Below are positions 16,526 to 25,674 of a stretch of DNA of 64,000 nucleotides, in pieces (position 1 is the first letter of the stretch; each line of letters begins with the position of its first letter). Location: NCBI RefSeq assembly GCF_009811555.1, contig NZ_BLIN01000005.1, forward strand, positions 1,187,501-1,251,500, written 5' to 3'. The notes below the pieces were generated by a model. It saw only the letters and a program-made list of their open reading frames with translations, was not told where the DNA came from and made no database searches. The DNA comes from Streptomyces caniferus (GTDB lineage Bacteria; Actinomycetota; Actinomycetes; Streptomycetales; Streptomycetaceae). The translations under genes and the position numbers were made by a program.

Positions 16526-17602
16526 TCAGCCGGGCACCGGAAAGGCGTCCTCGGCCTTCCACAGCAGATGCACGGCGGCGCCCGGACGGGCGGCATCCGG
16601 CAGCTCCGTGGAGTTCAGCCGCACCACGGTGAGCCGGTCGTCGCCGGCGTCGAGGTCCACCACCACGCGCGTATGGGCGCCGACGTGGGCGATCTCGGCG
16701 ACCCTGCCCGGCGCACACCGCTCCCCCGGGCCCGGCATGCCGTCCGGGCCCTCGGGAGCGGCGATCCGGATCCGCTCGGGGCGGAGGCTGTACGTGCCCG
16801 GGGCGCCGACCACACGGACCGCGGCCTGGTCGCGCAGCAGATTGGTGGTGCCGATGAAGCCCGCGACGAACGCCGTGGCGGGACGGTCGTAGAGCTCCAG
16901 CGGCGTACCGGTCTGCTCGATCCGGCCGCGGTCGAGCACGGCGAGACGGTCGCTGAGCGTCAGCGCCTCCTCCTGGTCGTGGGTGACGAGGAGGAAGGTG
17001 ACGCCGGTGGTGCGCTGGATGCGCCGGAGTTCGCGCTGCATCTCCTGGCGCAGCTGAAGGTCGAGCGCGCCGAGGGGTTCGTCGAGCAACAGCAGCCCCG
17101 GGTCGTCGATCAGGGCGCGGGCCAGGGCGACGCGCTGTCGCTGGCCGCCGGAGAGCTGGGCCGGCCGGCGCGGGCCGTGGTCGTCGAGGCGTACGGTGCG
17201 CAGCGCGGCACGGGCGCGGGCGCGGCGTTCGGATCTGCGCACTCCGGCGACGGTGAGTGCGTAGGCGACGTTCTGCTCGACGGTCATGTGGGGGAAAAGC
17301 GCGTAGTCCTGGAAGACGGTGTGGACATCGCGGCGGCTGGGCGGGAGGGCGGTGACATCGCGGCCGGCGAGTTCGATGCGGCCCGAGGTGGGCCGCTCGA
17401 AGCCGGCGATCAGGCGCAGCAGGGTGGTCTTGCCCGAGCCGGAGGGGCCGAGGAGGGAGAAGAACTCCCCTTCCCTGAGGGTGAGCCCGGCGGCGTCGAC
17501 GGCACGCAGCGGGCCGAACTCCTTGGTGACGCCGGTGAGGCGTACGGCGGGGGCGGCTTCCGCCGGGGCGGGACGGGCATCGGTGCGGGCGGCTTCGGTC
17601 AC
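16526..17602 (-). CDS. Polyamine-type ABC importer, ATPase (PotA-like)
   Basis: The 358-residue ATPase energises the importer. It has Walker A GPSGSGKTT, the Q-loop in FQDYALFPHMTV, signature LSGGQRQRVALARAL, Walker B LLLLDEPLGALD and the switch His in LVTHDQEEA. A C-terminal TOBE domain (about residues 280-350) is present, as expected for the PotA/CysA branch. The GTG at 17602 is preceded by GGGGGAG. It is the first gene of the operon; the 277-bp divergent region upstream holds a perfect palindrome at 17681-17697 nearer the thiolase gene. Confidence 0.94.
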   Translation of the reverse strand: MTEAARTDARPAPAEAAPAVRLTGVTKEFGPLRAVDAAGLTLREGEFFSLLGPSGSGKTTLLRLIAGFERPTSGRIELAGRDVTALPPSRRDVHTVFQDYALFPHMTVEQNVAYALTVAGVRRSERRARARAALRTVRLDDHGPRRPAQLSGGQRQRVALARALIDDPGLLLLDEPLGALDLQLRQEMQRELRRIQRTTGVTFLLVTHDQEEALTLSDRLAVLDRGRIEQTGTPLELYDRPATAFVAGFIGTTNLLRDQAAVRVVGAPGTYSLRPERIRIAAPEGPDGMPGPGERCAPGRVAEIAHVGAHTRVVVDLDAGDDRLTVVRLNSTELPDAARPGAAVHLLWKAEDAFPVPG

Positions 17603-17680
17603 GGGCGCTCCCCCTCGTGAACGGCTTGATCGCCCGGCGACTGTACCGGGGTTCCGCGGGGCGCGGCAGCGTGTCACACT

Positions 17681-17697
17681 TCTGACGTTGCGTCAGA
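17681..17697. promoter_or_regulatory. Perfect palindrome, candidate TetR-type operator
   Basis: TCTGACGTTGCGTCAGA has 7-base arms and a 3-base centre. It lies in the divergent region between the ABC ATPase and thiolase-fusion genes. The TGACG/CGTCA core resembles operators of TetR-like lipid-metabolism repressors, but the regulator is not in the window. Confidence 0.45.
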
Positions 17698-17738
17698 TTT
17701 GGTGGGTGTCGGCAGTGGCGGGGTTCCGTAGGGGGCGG

Positions 17739-17840
17739 CGGTTCCGGCAGTTAGGCGGTTCCGGCAGTTAGGCAGTTCCGGTTGATCGTCGGCTTCATCG
17801 GTTGGTCCGGCTCCGTCGGTTCCGTCGGTTCCGGCAGGCA
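17739..17840. repeat. Short GGTTCCGGCAGTTAG direct repeats
   Basis: Two copies of GGTTCCGGCAGTTAGGC are followed by degenerate GTCGGTTCC units, just before the thiolase-fusion gene. They look like replication-slippage products; no function is apparent. Confidence 0.6.
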
Positions 17841-17879
17841 GCTCTGTGGGTTCGTTCGGTCTACGGTCGGGGAGGGTCT

Positions 17880-19907
17880 GTGACGCGCACGCCAAGGCCG
17901 GTGGTGCCGGGGTGGTTCGATCAGGAGGCGGCGGATTTCCGTCTGCTGGGGACGCGCTGCCGGGCCTGCGGTGCGGTGTTCTTCCCCCGGGAGGACGCCT
18001 TCTGCCGCAACCCCGTGTGCGGGGGCGAGGAGCTGGTGGAGGTACGCCTGTCCCGGCGCGGCACGGTCTGGTCGCACACGGACGCGCGCTACCGTCCGCC
18101 CGCCCCCTACGTCTCCGACCCGGAGGCCGAGTGGCGGCCGTACACCCTGGTCGCCGTGGAGCTGGCGGAGGAGCGGATGGTGGTCCTCGGACAGGCCGCG
18201 CCCGGCGTCCGCGCCGCGGATCTCGCCGTGGGCACGGAGGTCGAGCTGGTGCCCGGGACCCTCGCCGAGGACGACCGGCACGTCTGGACGACGTGGCATT
18301 GGCGGCCTTGCGGGCGGGAGGACTGCGGGGTAGCGGAGTCTGCGCCTCCGGCTGGGTGCGAGGCCACGCACGATGCTCCGCGGGCCGTGGCCGCCGCCGT
18401 AGCCGATGCCGATGCCGATGGCGATGGCGATGCCGATGCCGATGCCGATGCCGATGGCGATGGCGATGGCGATGCCGCGGGGACCGTAACCGTCGGCCCG
18501 CGGGCGGAAACCGCATCACTACACCCGCCCACCCCCCGAAGGGGGGTGGGCGGCGGGGAAAAAACCAACGGCGCGGGTGGGCGGCGGGTAGGGGGGCGCA
18601 CAGCAAGCGCCACCCCCGGGGACATGGGCACCGCCTCCGGAAGCGCGTACACCACGTCCGGCACCACGGCAACCGGCCCCGGCCGCCTGCGAACCGCCCC
18701 CGGCAACATGGGCACCGCCCCCCGCGACGTGGCCGTCCTCGGCGCCGGTATGCATCCCTGGGGCAAATGGGGGCGCAGCTTCGTCGAGTACGGCACGAAG
18801 GCGGCCAGGGCGGCGCTCGCGGACGCCGGCCTCGACTGGTGCGCCGTGCAGAGCATCGTCGGCGCGGACACGGTGCGCGGCGGCTACCCCGGCTATGTGG
18901 CGGGCGCGACCTTCGCCAAGGCGCTGGGCTGGCAGGGCGCGCGGGTGACCAGCGTCTATGCGGCCTGTGCCTCCGGCGCGCAGGCCATCGGCACCGCGCG
19001 GGCGCAGATCCTCTCGGGGATGGCGGACGTGGCGCTGGTGGTGGGCGCCGACGCCGCGCCCAAGGGCTTCTTCGCCCCGGCGGGCGGCGACCGGCCCGAC
19101 GATCCCGACTGGTTGCGGTTCCGGGTACTGGGCGCCACCAACCCGGCGTACTTCGGGCTGTACGCGCGCCGCCGGATGGCTCTGTACGGCGATACGGCCG
19201 ACGACTTCGCGCAGGTGAAGGTGAAGAACTCGGCGGCGGGCGCGGCCAATCCGTACGCCCGCTACCGCAAGCCGGTCACCGCGCGGGAGGTCGCCGCTTC
19301 GGCGGTGGTCTGCGATCCGCTCCGGCTGCTGGACATCTGCGCCACCTCCGACGGCGCCGCGGCACTGGTCCTGACCAGCATGGGCTTCGCACGCCGGCAC
19401 GGCGTCGCGGATCCGGTCCGGATCCGCGCGGTCTCTACGGCCACCCCGCGCTATCCCCGGACCGTGCTGGACCTGCCGGATATCGCCACCGACTCCGCGG
19501 CCGCCGTACCGGAGCCGGAGACCGGCTTCCGGGCGTCGATCGCGCTGACCGCCTACGAGGAGGCCGGGATCGGACCCGAGGACCTCTCCCTGGCCGAGGT
19601 CTACGACCTCTCCACCGCGCTGGAGCTGGAGTGGTACGAGGACCTGGGGCTGTGCGGCGCCGGCGAGGGGGCGAAGCTGCTGCGGGACGGGGCGACGGCG
19701 CTGGGCGGGCGGCTGCCGGTGAACGCCAGCGGGGGCCTGGCCTCCTTCGGCGAGGCGGTACCGGCCCAGGCCATCGCCCAGGTCTGCGAGCTGACCTGGC
19801 AGTTGCGGGGACGGGCGGCCGGGCGGCAGGTGGCGGACGCCCGGGTGGGAATGACCGCCAACCAAGGGCTCTTCGGGCACGGGTCGGCTGTGGTCGCCGT
19901 GCGGTGA
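17880..19907 (+). CDS. OB-fold (DUF35)/SCP-x thiolase fusion with repeat linker
   Basis: The 675-residue reading frame joins two domains usually encoded separately. Residues about 10-145 are a DUF35-type acyl-CoA-binding domain: a rubredoxin-like zinc ribbon (CRACGAVFF, CRNPVCGG) and an OB fold. From about residue 280 a lipid-transfer/SCP-x thiolase follows, with Cys363 in ACASGAQAIG, NASGGLASFGEA and GHGSAVV. The linker (about 146-279) is low complexity and includes an Asp-Ala/Asp-Gly tract from a hexanucleotide repeat. Such pairs act in sterol or acyl side-chain beta-oxidation. The GTG at 17880 follows GGGGAGGG. A terminator-like hairpin inside the linker and ATG codons near 18709 leave open that two genes were recently fused or are still separately started. 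Confidence 0.82.
   Translation: MTRTPRPVVPGWFDQEAADFRLLGTRCRACGAVFFPREDAFCRNPVCGGEELVEVRLSRRGTVWSHTDARYRPPAPYVSDPEAEWRPYTLVAVELAEERMVVLGQAAPGVRAADLAVGTEVELVPGTLAEDDRHVWTTWHWRPCGREDCGVAESAPPAGCEATHDAPRAVAAAVADADADGDGDADADADADGDGDGDAAGTVTVGPRAETASLHPPTPRRGVGGGEKTNGAGGRRVGGRTASATPGDMGTASGSAYTTSGTTATGPGRLRTAPGNMGTAPRDVAVLGAGMHPWGKWGRSFVEYGTKAARAALADAGLDWCAVQSIVGADTVRGGYPGYVAGATFAKALGWQGARVTSVYAACASGAQAIGTARAQILSGMADVALVVGADAAPKGFFAPAGGDRPDDPDWLRFRVLGATNPAYFGLYARRRMALYGDTADDFAQVKVKNSAAGAANPYARYRKPVTAREVAASAVVCDPLRLLDICATSDGAAALVLTSMGFARRHGVADPVRIRAVSTATPRYPRTVLDLPDIATDSAAAVPEPETGFRASIALTAYEEAGIGPEDLSLAEVYDLSTALELEWYEDLGLCGAGEGAKLLRDGATALGGRLPVNASGGLASFGEAVPAQAIAQVCELTWQLRGRAAGRQVADARVGMTANQGLFGHGSAVVAVR
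18402..18476 (+). repeat. GATGCC/GATGGC hexanucleotide microsatellite
   Basis: About twelve in-frame units of GATGCC or GATGGC encode alternating Asp-Ala and Asp-Gly. Being a multiple of three, copy-number change alters linker length without shifting frame. Confidence 0.9.
18526..18552. repeat. Terminator-like hairpin inside the fusion reading frame
   Basis: Perfect 12-base arms (18526-18537, 18541-18552) with a GAA loop are followed by an A run at 18559-18564. The form is that of an intergenic terminator, which is odd inside a coding frame. Confidence 0.7.
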
Positions 19908-19992
19908 GCGCCGTGCGGTGAGCGCCGTGCGGTGAGCGCCGTGCGGTGAGCGCCGTGCGGTGAGCGCCGTGCGGTGAGCGCCGTGCGGTGAA
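19895..19992 (+). repeat. 14-bp minisatellite at the thiolase 3' end
   Basis: Seven head-to-tail copies of CGCCGTGCGGTGAG occur, the last with one change. The first copy includes the last sense codons and the TGA stop at 19905-19907; the others extend downstream. Confidence 0.95.
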
Positions 19993-20344
19993 CGGGGATA
20001 CGCCCCGGCGACCGCCCCAGTGCGGTGGGCGTAGGCACGCGGCGGCGGTACGCGCCATTCGGGGACCGTACGCACGGTGACCGTACGCACGGTGCGCGAA
20101 GTACGCGGCACACAGCCCCCTGACGACAGCCCCACCCCCGCATCCCCGGTCGCCACCGCCAACATCCGCCGCTGTCCGCGACCTTGACGCCCCCTCATCA
20201 CCGGTGAACACTTCCGGATGCCAGTCGGCATCGCCGCACTCAGGCACCCCGGCCGGGTGGCAGCGGCTGTCCGCTGCCCGCCGGTGGCACGCACCCTGCA
20301 CGGAGGACCGGGGGACGTCCCCGGGCCAGGGCCAAGGAGCCGCC
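19993..20344. other. Upstream region of glpF, no gene seen
   Basis: This 352-bp stretch holds two copies of CCGTACGCACGGTG near 20067-20096 and a GGGGACGTCCCC palindrome at 20311-20322, followed by the glpF ribosome site. The repeats could be operators for a glycerol regulator, but none is encoded nearby. Confidence 0.4.
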
Positions 20345-21112
20345 ATGTATTCCAATGGGGACATCTTCGTCGGTGAAGTGATAGGCACCGCCGTACTCAT
20401 ACTCTTCGGGGCCGGTGTGTGCGCCGCCGTCACCCTGCACTACTCCAAGGCGAGGGCCGCCGGCTGGGTGGTGATCGCCTTCGGCTGGGGCATGGGCGTA
20501 CTGGCCGGCGCCTACACCGCGGCCCCGCTGTCCGGCGGCCACCTCAACCCCGCGGTGACGGTGGGCTCGGCGGTGGCGGGCGGCACCGAGTGGTCGAAGG
20601 TGCCGCTGTACATCCTGGCGCAGATGGTCGGTGCGGCGATCGGGGCCGTCCTGGCCTGGGCGCTGTACTACGCGCAGTTCGCCGCCAACGCGGAAGCGGA
20701 CAAGGCCCAGCCGACGCTGGGGATCTTCTCCACCGGCCCGGAGATACGCAATCCGGTCGCCAACCTCGTCACCGAGATCATCGCCACCGTCGGTCTGGTG
20801 CTGCCGCTGCTGTTCTTCGGACAGAACAAGGGCATCGGCATCGGCCAGGTCCCCGGCGAGCACGTGGGGGTCTACGGTTCCGGGATCAATGTGCTGCTGG
20901 TCGCCCTGCTGGTCGTCGGGATCGGACTGTCGCTGGGCGGGCCCACGGGCTATGCCATCAACCCGGCCCGCGACCTCGGTCCGCGTCTGGTGCACGCCCT
21001 GCTGCCGATCCCGAACAAGGGCTCCTCGGACTGGAGTTACTCCTGGATCCCGGTGGCCGGGCCGCTGATCGGCGCGGTGCTGTCCGGGCTGGTCTACAAC
21101 GCGGCGTTCTGA
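20345..21112 (+). CDS. glpF: Aquaglyceroporin, glycerol uptake facilitator
   Basis: This 255-residue MIP-family channel lets glycerol diffuse through the membrane. It has six transmembrane helices and both half-helix NPA motifs, in GGHLNPAVT and [12 protein letters not shown]. The Asp after the second NPAR favours glycerol over water. AAGGAG stands 5-6 bases before the ATG at 20345. The glycerol kinase gene follows 78 bp downstream, so uptake and trapping by phosphorylation are coupled, as in the gyl/glp operons of Streptomyces. No glpD or gylR-type regulator gene lies directly next to the pair. Confidence 0.95.
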   Translation: MYSNGDIFVGEVIGTAVLILFGAGVCAAVTLHYSKARAAGWVVIAFGWGMGVLAGAYTAAPLSGGHLNPAVTVGSAVAGGTEWSKVPLYILAQMVGAAIGAVLAWALYYAQFAANAEADKAQPTLGIFSTGPEIRNPVANLVTEIIATVGLVLPLLFFGQNKGIGIGQVPGEHVGVYGSGINVLLVALLVVGIGLSLGGPTGYAINPARDLGPRLVHALLPIPNKGSSDWSYSWIPVAGPLIGAVLSGLVYNAAF

Positions 21113-21190
21113 CACCGGCCGGGAGGTGTCCGCCCGGCCGGACCGGGCCCCGCTGCACCCACTCACCAGGACTTCAGGAGGCGTGACGGC

Positions 21191-22726
21191 ATGACGGAGC
21201 GAACCGGGAAGACCGAGACATATGTAGCCGCGATCGACCAGGGCACCACCTCCAGCCGCTGCATCATCTTCGATCACGGCGGGGCGATCGTCGCCGTCGA
21301 CCAGCGCGAGCACCGTCAGATCTTCCCCAAGCCGGGCTGGGTGGAGCACGACGCCACCGAGATCTGGTCGAAGGTGCAGGCCGTGGTGGCGGGCGCGCTC
21401 ACCAAGGCGGGGCTGCGCGCGGACCAGCTCAGCGCGCTGGGCATCACCAACCAGCGGGAGACCACGGTCCTGTGGGACCGGGCCACCGGCAGACCGGTGC
21501 ACCATGCGATCGTCTGGCAGGACACCCGGACCTCGCAGCTCTGTGCCGAACTGGGCGGCGCCGACGGGCAGGACCGCTTCCGGGAGGCCACCGGGCTTCC
21601 GCTGGCGAGCTACTTCTCCGGGCCGAAGGCGGCCTGGCTGCTGGACGAGGTGCCGGGGCTGCGGGCCCGTGCCGAGCGCGGCGAGATCGCCTTCGGCACC
21701 ATCGACTCCTGGCTGATCTGGAACCTGACCGGCGGCACCGACGGTGGGGTGCACGTCACCGATGTGACCAACGCGGGCCGCACGATGCTGATGAACCTCG
21801 ACACCCTCCAGTGGGATCCGGCGATCCTGTCGGCGATGAACGTACCGGCCGCGATCCTGCCGGAGATCAGGTCGTCGGCCGAGGTGTACGGCACGGCCGT
21901 GGGCCAGCTGCACGGCGTGCCGGTGGCGTCCGCCCTCGGCGACCAGCAGGCGGCCGTCTTCGGCCAGACCTGCTACGGCGTCGGCGAGGCCAAGAACACC
22001 TACGGCACCGGCTCGTTCCTGCTGCTCAACACCGGCAACCGCCCGGTCCCGTCCAAGAACGGGCTGCTGACGACGATGGGCTACCAGCTCGGCGGTGAGG
22101 CGCCGGTCTACTGCCTGGAGGGCTCGATCGCCATCACCGGCGCGCTGGTGCAGTGGTTCCGCGATCAGCTGGGCATCATCGCGTCGGCCGAGGAGATCGA
22201 ACCGCTGGCGGCGAGCGTCCCGGACAACGGCGGGGCGTATGTCGTACCGGCGTTCTCCGGCCTGTCCGCGCCCTATTGGCGCTCCGACGCCCGCGGCGTG
22301 ATCACCGGTCTGACCGGTTTCGTCACCAAGGCGCATCTGGCGCGCGCCGTACTGGAGGCGACGAGCTGGCAGACCCGGGAGGTGGTGGACGCCATGTTCC
22401 AGGACTCGGGGGTGCGGATCACCCAGCTCAAGGTCGACGGGGGCATGACCGCCAACCATCTGCTGATGCAGCATCAGGCGGATGTGCTGGACGTGCCGGT
22501 GATCCGCCCGGTGATCTCGGAGACCACCTGTCTGGGAGCGGCGTACGCGGCCGGGCTGGCGACCGGTGTCTGGCAGGACCTGGACGAGCTGCGGAGCCAT
22601 TGGAAGCGGGACACGCAGTGGACGCCGCGGATGGACGCACAGACCCGCGACCGCGAGTTCGCCAGCTGGCGCAGGGCCGTGGAGCGGAGCTTCGGCTGGC
22701 TGGCCGAGGACGGCTCGGCGACATAA
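21191..22726 (+). CDS. glpK: Glycerol kinase
   Basis: This 511-residue FGGY kinase phosphorylates glycerol to sn-glycerol 3-phosphate with ATP in the cytoplasm. Family blocks are [16 protein letters not shown] (phosphate-binding loop), [37 protein letters not shown] and [18 protein letters not shown]. Length matches the family exactly. AGGAGG lies 9-10 bases before the ATG at 21191. It is the second gene of the glpFK pair and ends before a strong hairpin at 22748-22786. Confidence 0.97.
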   Translation: MTERTGKTETYVAAIDQGTTSSRCIIFDHGGAIVAVDQREHRQIFPKPGWVEHDATEIWSKVQAVVAGALTKAGLRADQLSALGITNQRETTVLWDRATGRPVHHAIVWQDTRTSQLCAELGGADGQDRFREATGLPLASYFSGPKAAWLLDEVPGLRARAERGEIAFGTIDSWLIWNLTGGTDGGVHVTDVTNAGRTMLMNLDTLQWDPAILSAMNVPAAILPEIRSSAEVYGTAVGQLHGVPVASALGDQQAAVFGQTCYGVGEAKNTYGTGSFLLLNTGNRPVPSKNGLLTTMGYQLGGEAPVYCLEGSIAITGALVQWFRDQLGIIASAEEIEPLAASVPDNGGAYVVPAFSGLSAPYWRSDARGVITGLTGFVTKAHLARAVLEATSWQTREVVDAMFQDSGVRITQLKVDGGMTANHLLMQHQADVLDVPVIRPVISETTCLGAAYAAGLATGVWQDLDELRSHWKRDTQWTPRMDAQTRDREFASWRRAVERSFGWLAEDGSAT

Positions 22727-22747
22727 CGGCGTCAGCAGCGCGCAGAC

Positions 22748-22786
22748 GTACGGTCCGTACCCCGGACGGCGGGGTACGGGCCGTAC
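22748..22786. terminator. Bidirectional terminator between glpK and the GTPase gene
   Basis: Two 17-base arms (22748-22764 and 22770-22786, one mismatch) enclose a 5-base loop. The hairpin lies between the convergent ends of glpK and the conservon GTPase gene. Confidence 0.75.
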
Positions 22787-22798
22787 TGCCGCGCCCCG

Positions 22799-23410
22799 TC
22801 AGGGGAGCGCGGGCTCCCGGCGCCGGGCGCCGGTCTCCATCGCGTGCTCGACGACGGAGATCAGCACGTCCCGTGCGGAGTCCTTGAGGCGGGCGTCGCA
22901 CAGCACCACCGGGACCTGGGGGTCGAGGTCGAGGGCATCGCGTACCGAATCCGGCGGGTAGCGGTCGGCTCCGTCGAAGCAGTTGACGGCGACCGTGAAG
23001 GGCAGGCCGCGCCGCTCGAAGTAGTCGATGGCCGCGAAGCTGTCCGCCAGCCGGCGGGTGTCGGCCAGCACCACCGCGCCGAGCGCGCCCCGGGCCAGCT
23101 CGTCCCACAGGAACCAGAAGCGGTCCTGGCCGGGGGTGCCGAAGAGGTAGAGCACCAGTTCTTCGTTGACGGTGATCCGTCCGAAGTCCATGGCGACGGT
23201 GGTGGTGGTCTTGGTCTCCACCCCGTCGAGGTCGTCGACCGGGCGGCCCGCCTCGGTCAGCCGTTCCTCGGTACGCAGTGGTTTGATCTCGCTGACGGCA
23301 CCGACCAGGGTGGTCTTACCGACCCCGAAGCCGCCCGCGACCAGGATCTTGAGCGTCACCGGCTCGACGGCGGCGGACCGTCGGCGGCGATCGGATCGCC
23401 CGAAGGCCAT
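22799..23410 (-). CDS. Conservon small GTPase (CvnD-like)
   Basis: The 203-residue protein is an MglA/Arf-like GTPase of the CvnD family, which works with a membrane histidine kinase-like protein, a roadblock protein and a DUF742 protein as a G-protein-like switch. The P loop is GGFGVGKTT (26-34), a Thr-rich switch follows (KTTTTVAMDFG), and LFGTPGQDRFWFLWDEL is the G3 region. NCFD replaces the classical NKxD. AGGAG precedes the ATG at 23410. Normally this gene directly follows cvnC; here an epoxide hydrolase gene and a terminator intervene, so it must have its own promoter within 23411-23649. Confidence 0.93.
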   Translation of the reverse strand: MAFGRSDRRRRSAAVEPVTLKILVAGGFGVGKTTLVGAVSEIKPLRTEERLTEAGRPVDDLDGVETKTTTTVAMDFGRITVNEELVLYLFGTPGQDRFWFLWDELARGALGAVVLADTRRLADSFAAIDYFERRGLPFTVAVNCFDGADRYPPDSVRDALDLDPQVPVVLCDARLKDSARDVLISVVEHAMETGARRREPALP

Positions 23411-23649
23411 GGGATTCTTCTCCTGAATTGCCGTGTATACGGGGGAGCTCACGCTTGATACCCGAGCGTCGGCGCACGGGGCAACAGGTGCAAGCGAACG
23501 GTACAACGTGCTCGGCACGGCGCCCACTTGAGATGTGTCACGCCGTGGTCACGTCGTGGGTCAGAGGTGGCCAACCTGCCCAAAAGGACGCCGGCGAGGG
23601 CCGGGAGCGGCCCGGCCCTGCACGGCAGGCGGCCCGGCCCTCCACGGCG

Positions 23650-24519
23650 TCAGGCGTACTGGCCGAGGTGGTCGAGGATCTTGGGCGTGACCACCTCGGG
23701 GACCTCTTCGGGCAGCCAGTGGCTGGCGCCCGCCAAGGCCTCGAAGCGGTAGGGGCCGTCCACCCACTCCCCCGTGGACTCGGCGGCGCCGCGGCCCAGG
23801 GCGGTGTCCTCGCTGCCCCACAGGAAGAGGGTGGGGACGGTGATCCGGCCCGCGGGCACCGAGATGACCGACTCCGGGGCGCGGTACCAGTTCAGCGTGG
23901 CGGTGAGCGCGCCCGGGGCGGAGAGCCTTTGGACGTTGTCGTCCACGAGGGCGGCGGGCACCTTGCCGGCGTAGGCGGCGCGGAGCCGGGCGGCGTCGTC
24001 GGCGAGCAGCGCGGTCTCCGCGGCGCCGTCGTCGCGGCGGAAGAAGCGGACGTAGTCGAGCATGTGGTGCTGGGCGGGGTCCTCGGCGGCGGCCCGGTTG
24101 AGCGCGTCGGGGTGCGGGGTGGCCAGTACGGTCAGGGACTTCAGCCGCTCGGGGTGGGCGCCGGCCAGCGCCCAGGCGACCATGCCGCCCCAGTCGTGCG
24201 AGACCAGGTGGAAGCGGTCCGCGCCCTGGGAATCGGCGAAGGCGAGGGCGTCGGCGACGAGTTCGGGGACCGCGTAGTCGGCGATGCGGGGCGGGCGGGC
24301 GCGCGGGGAGTAGCCGCGCTGGTCGACGGCGACGGCGCGGTAGCCGGCCGCGCCCAGGGCGGGGAGCACGGCGCTCCAGGAATCGGCGAATTCGGGCCAG
24401 CCGTGCAGCAGCAGGACGAACTCCCCGTCGGCGGGGCCGCAGGCCAGCGCGTCGTAGGTGTGCGGGCCGGCCTGGATCTCCAGGTGCTCGACGGGTGCCG
24501 GGGTCTCGTCCGTGGCCAT
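23650..24519 (-). CDS. Alpha/beta hydrolase, epoxide hydrolase type
   Basis: This 289-residue cytoplasmic enzyme has the epoxide hydrolase layout. The oxyanion motif is LLLHGWPEF, the nucleophile is Asp109 in SHDWGG, and the C-terminal His lies in GASHWLPEEVP. A cap-domain NWYR supplies one of the Tyr residues that open the epoxide ring. DQRGYSPRARP is also typical. Haloalkane dehalogenases share HDWGG, but the cap Tyr favours epoxide hydrolase. AGGAGGAG stands before the ATG at 24519. It sits between the DUF742 and GTPase genes of the conservon with its own flanking gaps, so it is probably an insertion into that operon rather than part of its signalling. Confidence 0.9.
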   Translation of the reverse strand: MATDETPAPVEHLEIQAGPHTYDALACGPADGEFVLLLHGWPEFADSWSAVLPALGAAGYRAVAVDQRGYSPRARPPRIADYAVPELVADALAFADSQGADRFHLVSHDWGGMVAWALAGAHPERLKSLTVLATPHPDALNRAAAEDPAQHHMLDYVRFFRRDDGAAETALLADDAARLRAAYAGKVPAALVDDNVQRLSAPGALTATLNWYRAPESVISVPAGRITVPTLFLWGSEDTALGRGAAESTGEWVDGPYRFEALAGASHWLPEEVPEVVTPKILDHLGQYA

Positions 24520-24660
24520 GCGGTGACGCTCCTCCTGTTGACGGTTGTTCACCAGGCACCGTAGCCGGGGCACTCGATGCGGCGTCCACCCTGGTCCGGG
24601 AGTCGGCGGAGCCGCGTCCTGCGCAAGCGGCGGCCCCGGGGCCGGGGCCGGACGTGGCGA

Positions 24661-24715
24661 GGCCCGGTGGCCGCTGCCACGGAAGCATCTTCCGGACGGC
24701 GGCGGCCACCGGGCC
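24661..24715 (-). terminator. Strong terminator after the DUF742 gene
   Basis: Perfect 14-base arms (24661-24674 and 24702-24715) enclose a smaller CGGAAG/CTTCCG stem. It begins 9 bases past the stop of the DUF742 gene and separates it from the epoxide hydrolase gene. Confidence 0.75.
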
Positions 24716-24723
24716 CCGGCGGG

Positions 24724-25137
24724 TCACAGCGCGCGCAGGCCGTCGATCACCTCGCGCAGCACCTTCTCGTCCGGCAGCTCGGCCGGCGGTACCGGCCTGC
24801 TGACATGGACCAGCTCGGCGTCCAGCAGGTCCCCGATCAGGACCCGTACGACGCCGACCGGCAGGTCGAGTTCGGCCGCCAGCTCGGCGACCGACAGCGG
24901 CTCCTGCCGGCACAGCTCGACGATCTCGACGTGCTCGGGCGACAGGGTCTGGTCGTCGACCGTCTCCTGCGCGCGGCTCTCGGCGATCACCAGCGCGATC
25001 AGGTCGAGGCGCCCCTCCGCATCCGTGCGGGTACGCCCGCGCGTCATGGCGTACGGCCGGACGAAAGGGCCCGCGTCGTCGTCGAACCAGCGGGCCGCCT
25101 CGCGGTCCCGCGCCGCCCGGCCGTCCTGCTCGCTCAT
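24724..25137 (-). CDS. DUF742 conservon protein (CvnC-like)
   Basis: The 137-residue DUF742 protein is the third conservon partner. It has the typical RWFDDDAGPFVRPYAMTRGRT opening segment and a winged-helix-like second half (LSVAELAAELDLPVGVVRVLIGDLLDAELV). It contains no catalytic motif and is thought to link the roadblock protein and the GTPase to the sensor. The ATG at 25137 with GAGG upstream gives the family length; an ATG at 25182 would add 15 unlikely residues. It lies 96 bp after the roadblock gene and is followed by a strong terminator. Confidence 0.93.
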   Translation of the reverse strand: MSEQDGRAARDREAARWFDDDAGPFVRPYAMTRGRTRTDAEGRLDLIALVIAESRAQETVDDQTLSPEHVEIVELCRQEPLSVAELAAELDLPVGVVRVLIGDLLDAELVHVSRPVPPAELPDEKVLREVIDGLRAL

Positions 25138-25233
25138 GCCGAAACCTCGCTGCGCCCGGCCCCGCACCCGCGAGGCGCGCACCCTTGCACGACGAGCTCG
25201 CTGCGCTCGCTCATGGTGTCACCGTCGTCGTGC

Positions 25234-25674
25234 TCAGGTGGAAAGGCCGGACCTGGGCGCGGTGCCCAGGTGCGTGCCCACACGCTTGACCAGCAGCGTC
25301 ATCTCGTAGGCGATCAGGCCGACATCGGAGTCGGCGTCGGCCAGTACGGCCAGGCAGCTGCCGTCGCCGGCCGCGCTGACGAAGAGGAACGCCTCGTCCA
25401 GCTCGACCATGGTCTGCCGGACGTGGCCCGCCTCGAAGTGCCGGCCGACGCCCTTGGCCAGGCTGTGGAAGCCGGACGCGACCGCGGCGAGGTGCTCGCC
25501 GTCCTCGCGGGTCAGGTCCTTCGAGGCTCCGGTGGCCAGGCCGTCGCTGGAGAGGACCAGCGCCTTGCGGATGGAGCCCACCCGCTCGACCAGCTCGTCC
25601 AGGAGCCAGTTCAGCCCACCGGATCCCTTCTCCGAGACCGATGCGGTGGAAGCTGCTGCCTTCGGTGCGGTCAT
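25234..25674 (-). CDS. Roadblock/LC7 conservon protein (CvnB-like)
   Basis: This 146-residue roadblock/LC7 protein is the GTPase-associated partner of conservons. The core runs from LNWLLDELVERVGSIRKALVLSSDG to VGLIAYEMTLLVKRVG. It should form a dimer that contacts the small GTPase. Its ATG at 25674 overlaps the sensor gene stop as ATGA, so the two are translationally coupled. No enzymatic motif is expected or found. Confidence 0.95.
   Translation of the reverse strand: MTAPKAAASTASVSEKGSGGLNWLLDELVERVGSIRKALVLSSDGLATGASKDLTREDGEHLAAVASGFHSLAKGVGRHFEAGHVRQTMVELDEAFLFVSAAGDGSCLAVLADADSDVGLIAYEMTLLVKRVGTHLGTAPRSGLST

Noticed and set aside
18402..18476. CRISPR-like array
   Set aside because: It is a simple hexanucleotide microsatellite without spacers.
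19895..19992. CRISPR-like or origin-like iterons
   Set aside because: Copies are strictly head-to-tail without spacers, and no replication gene is near.
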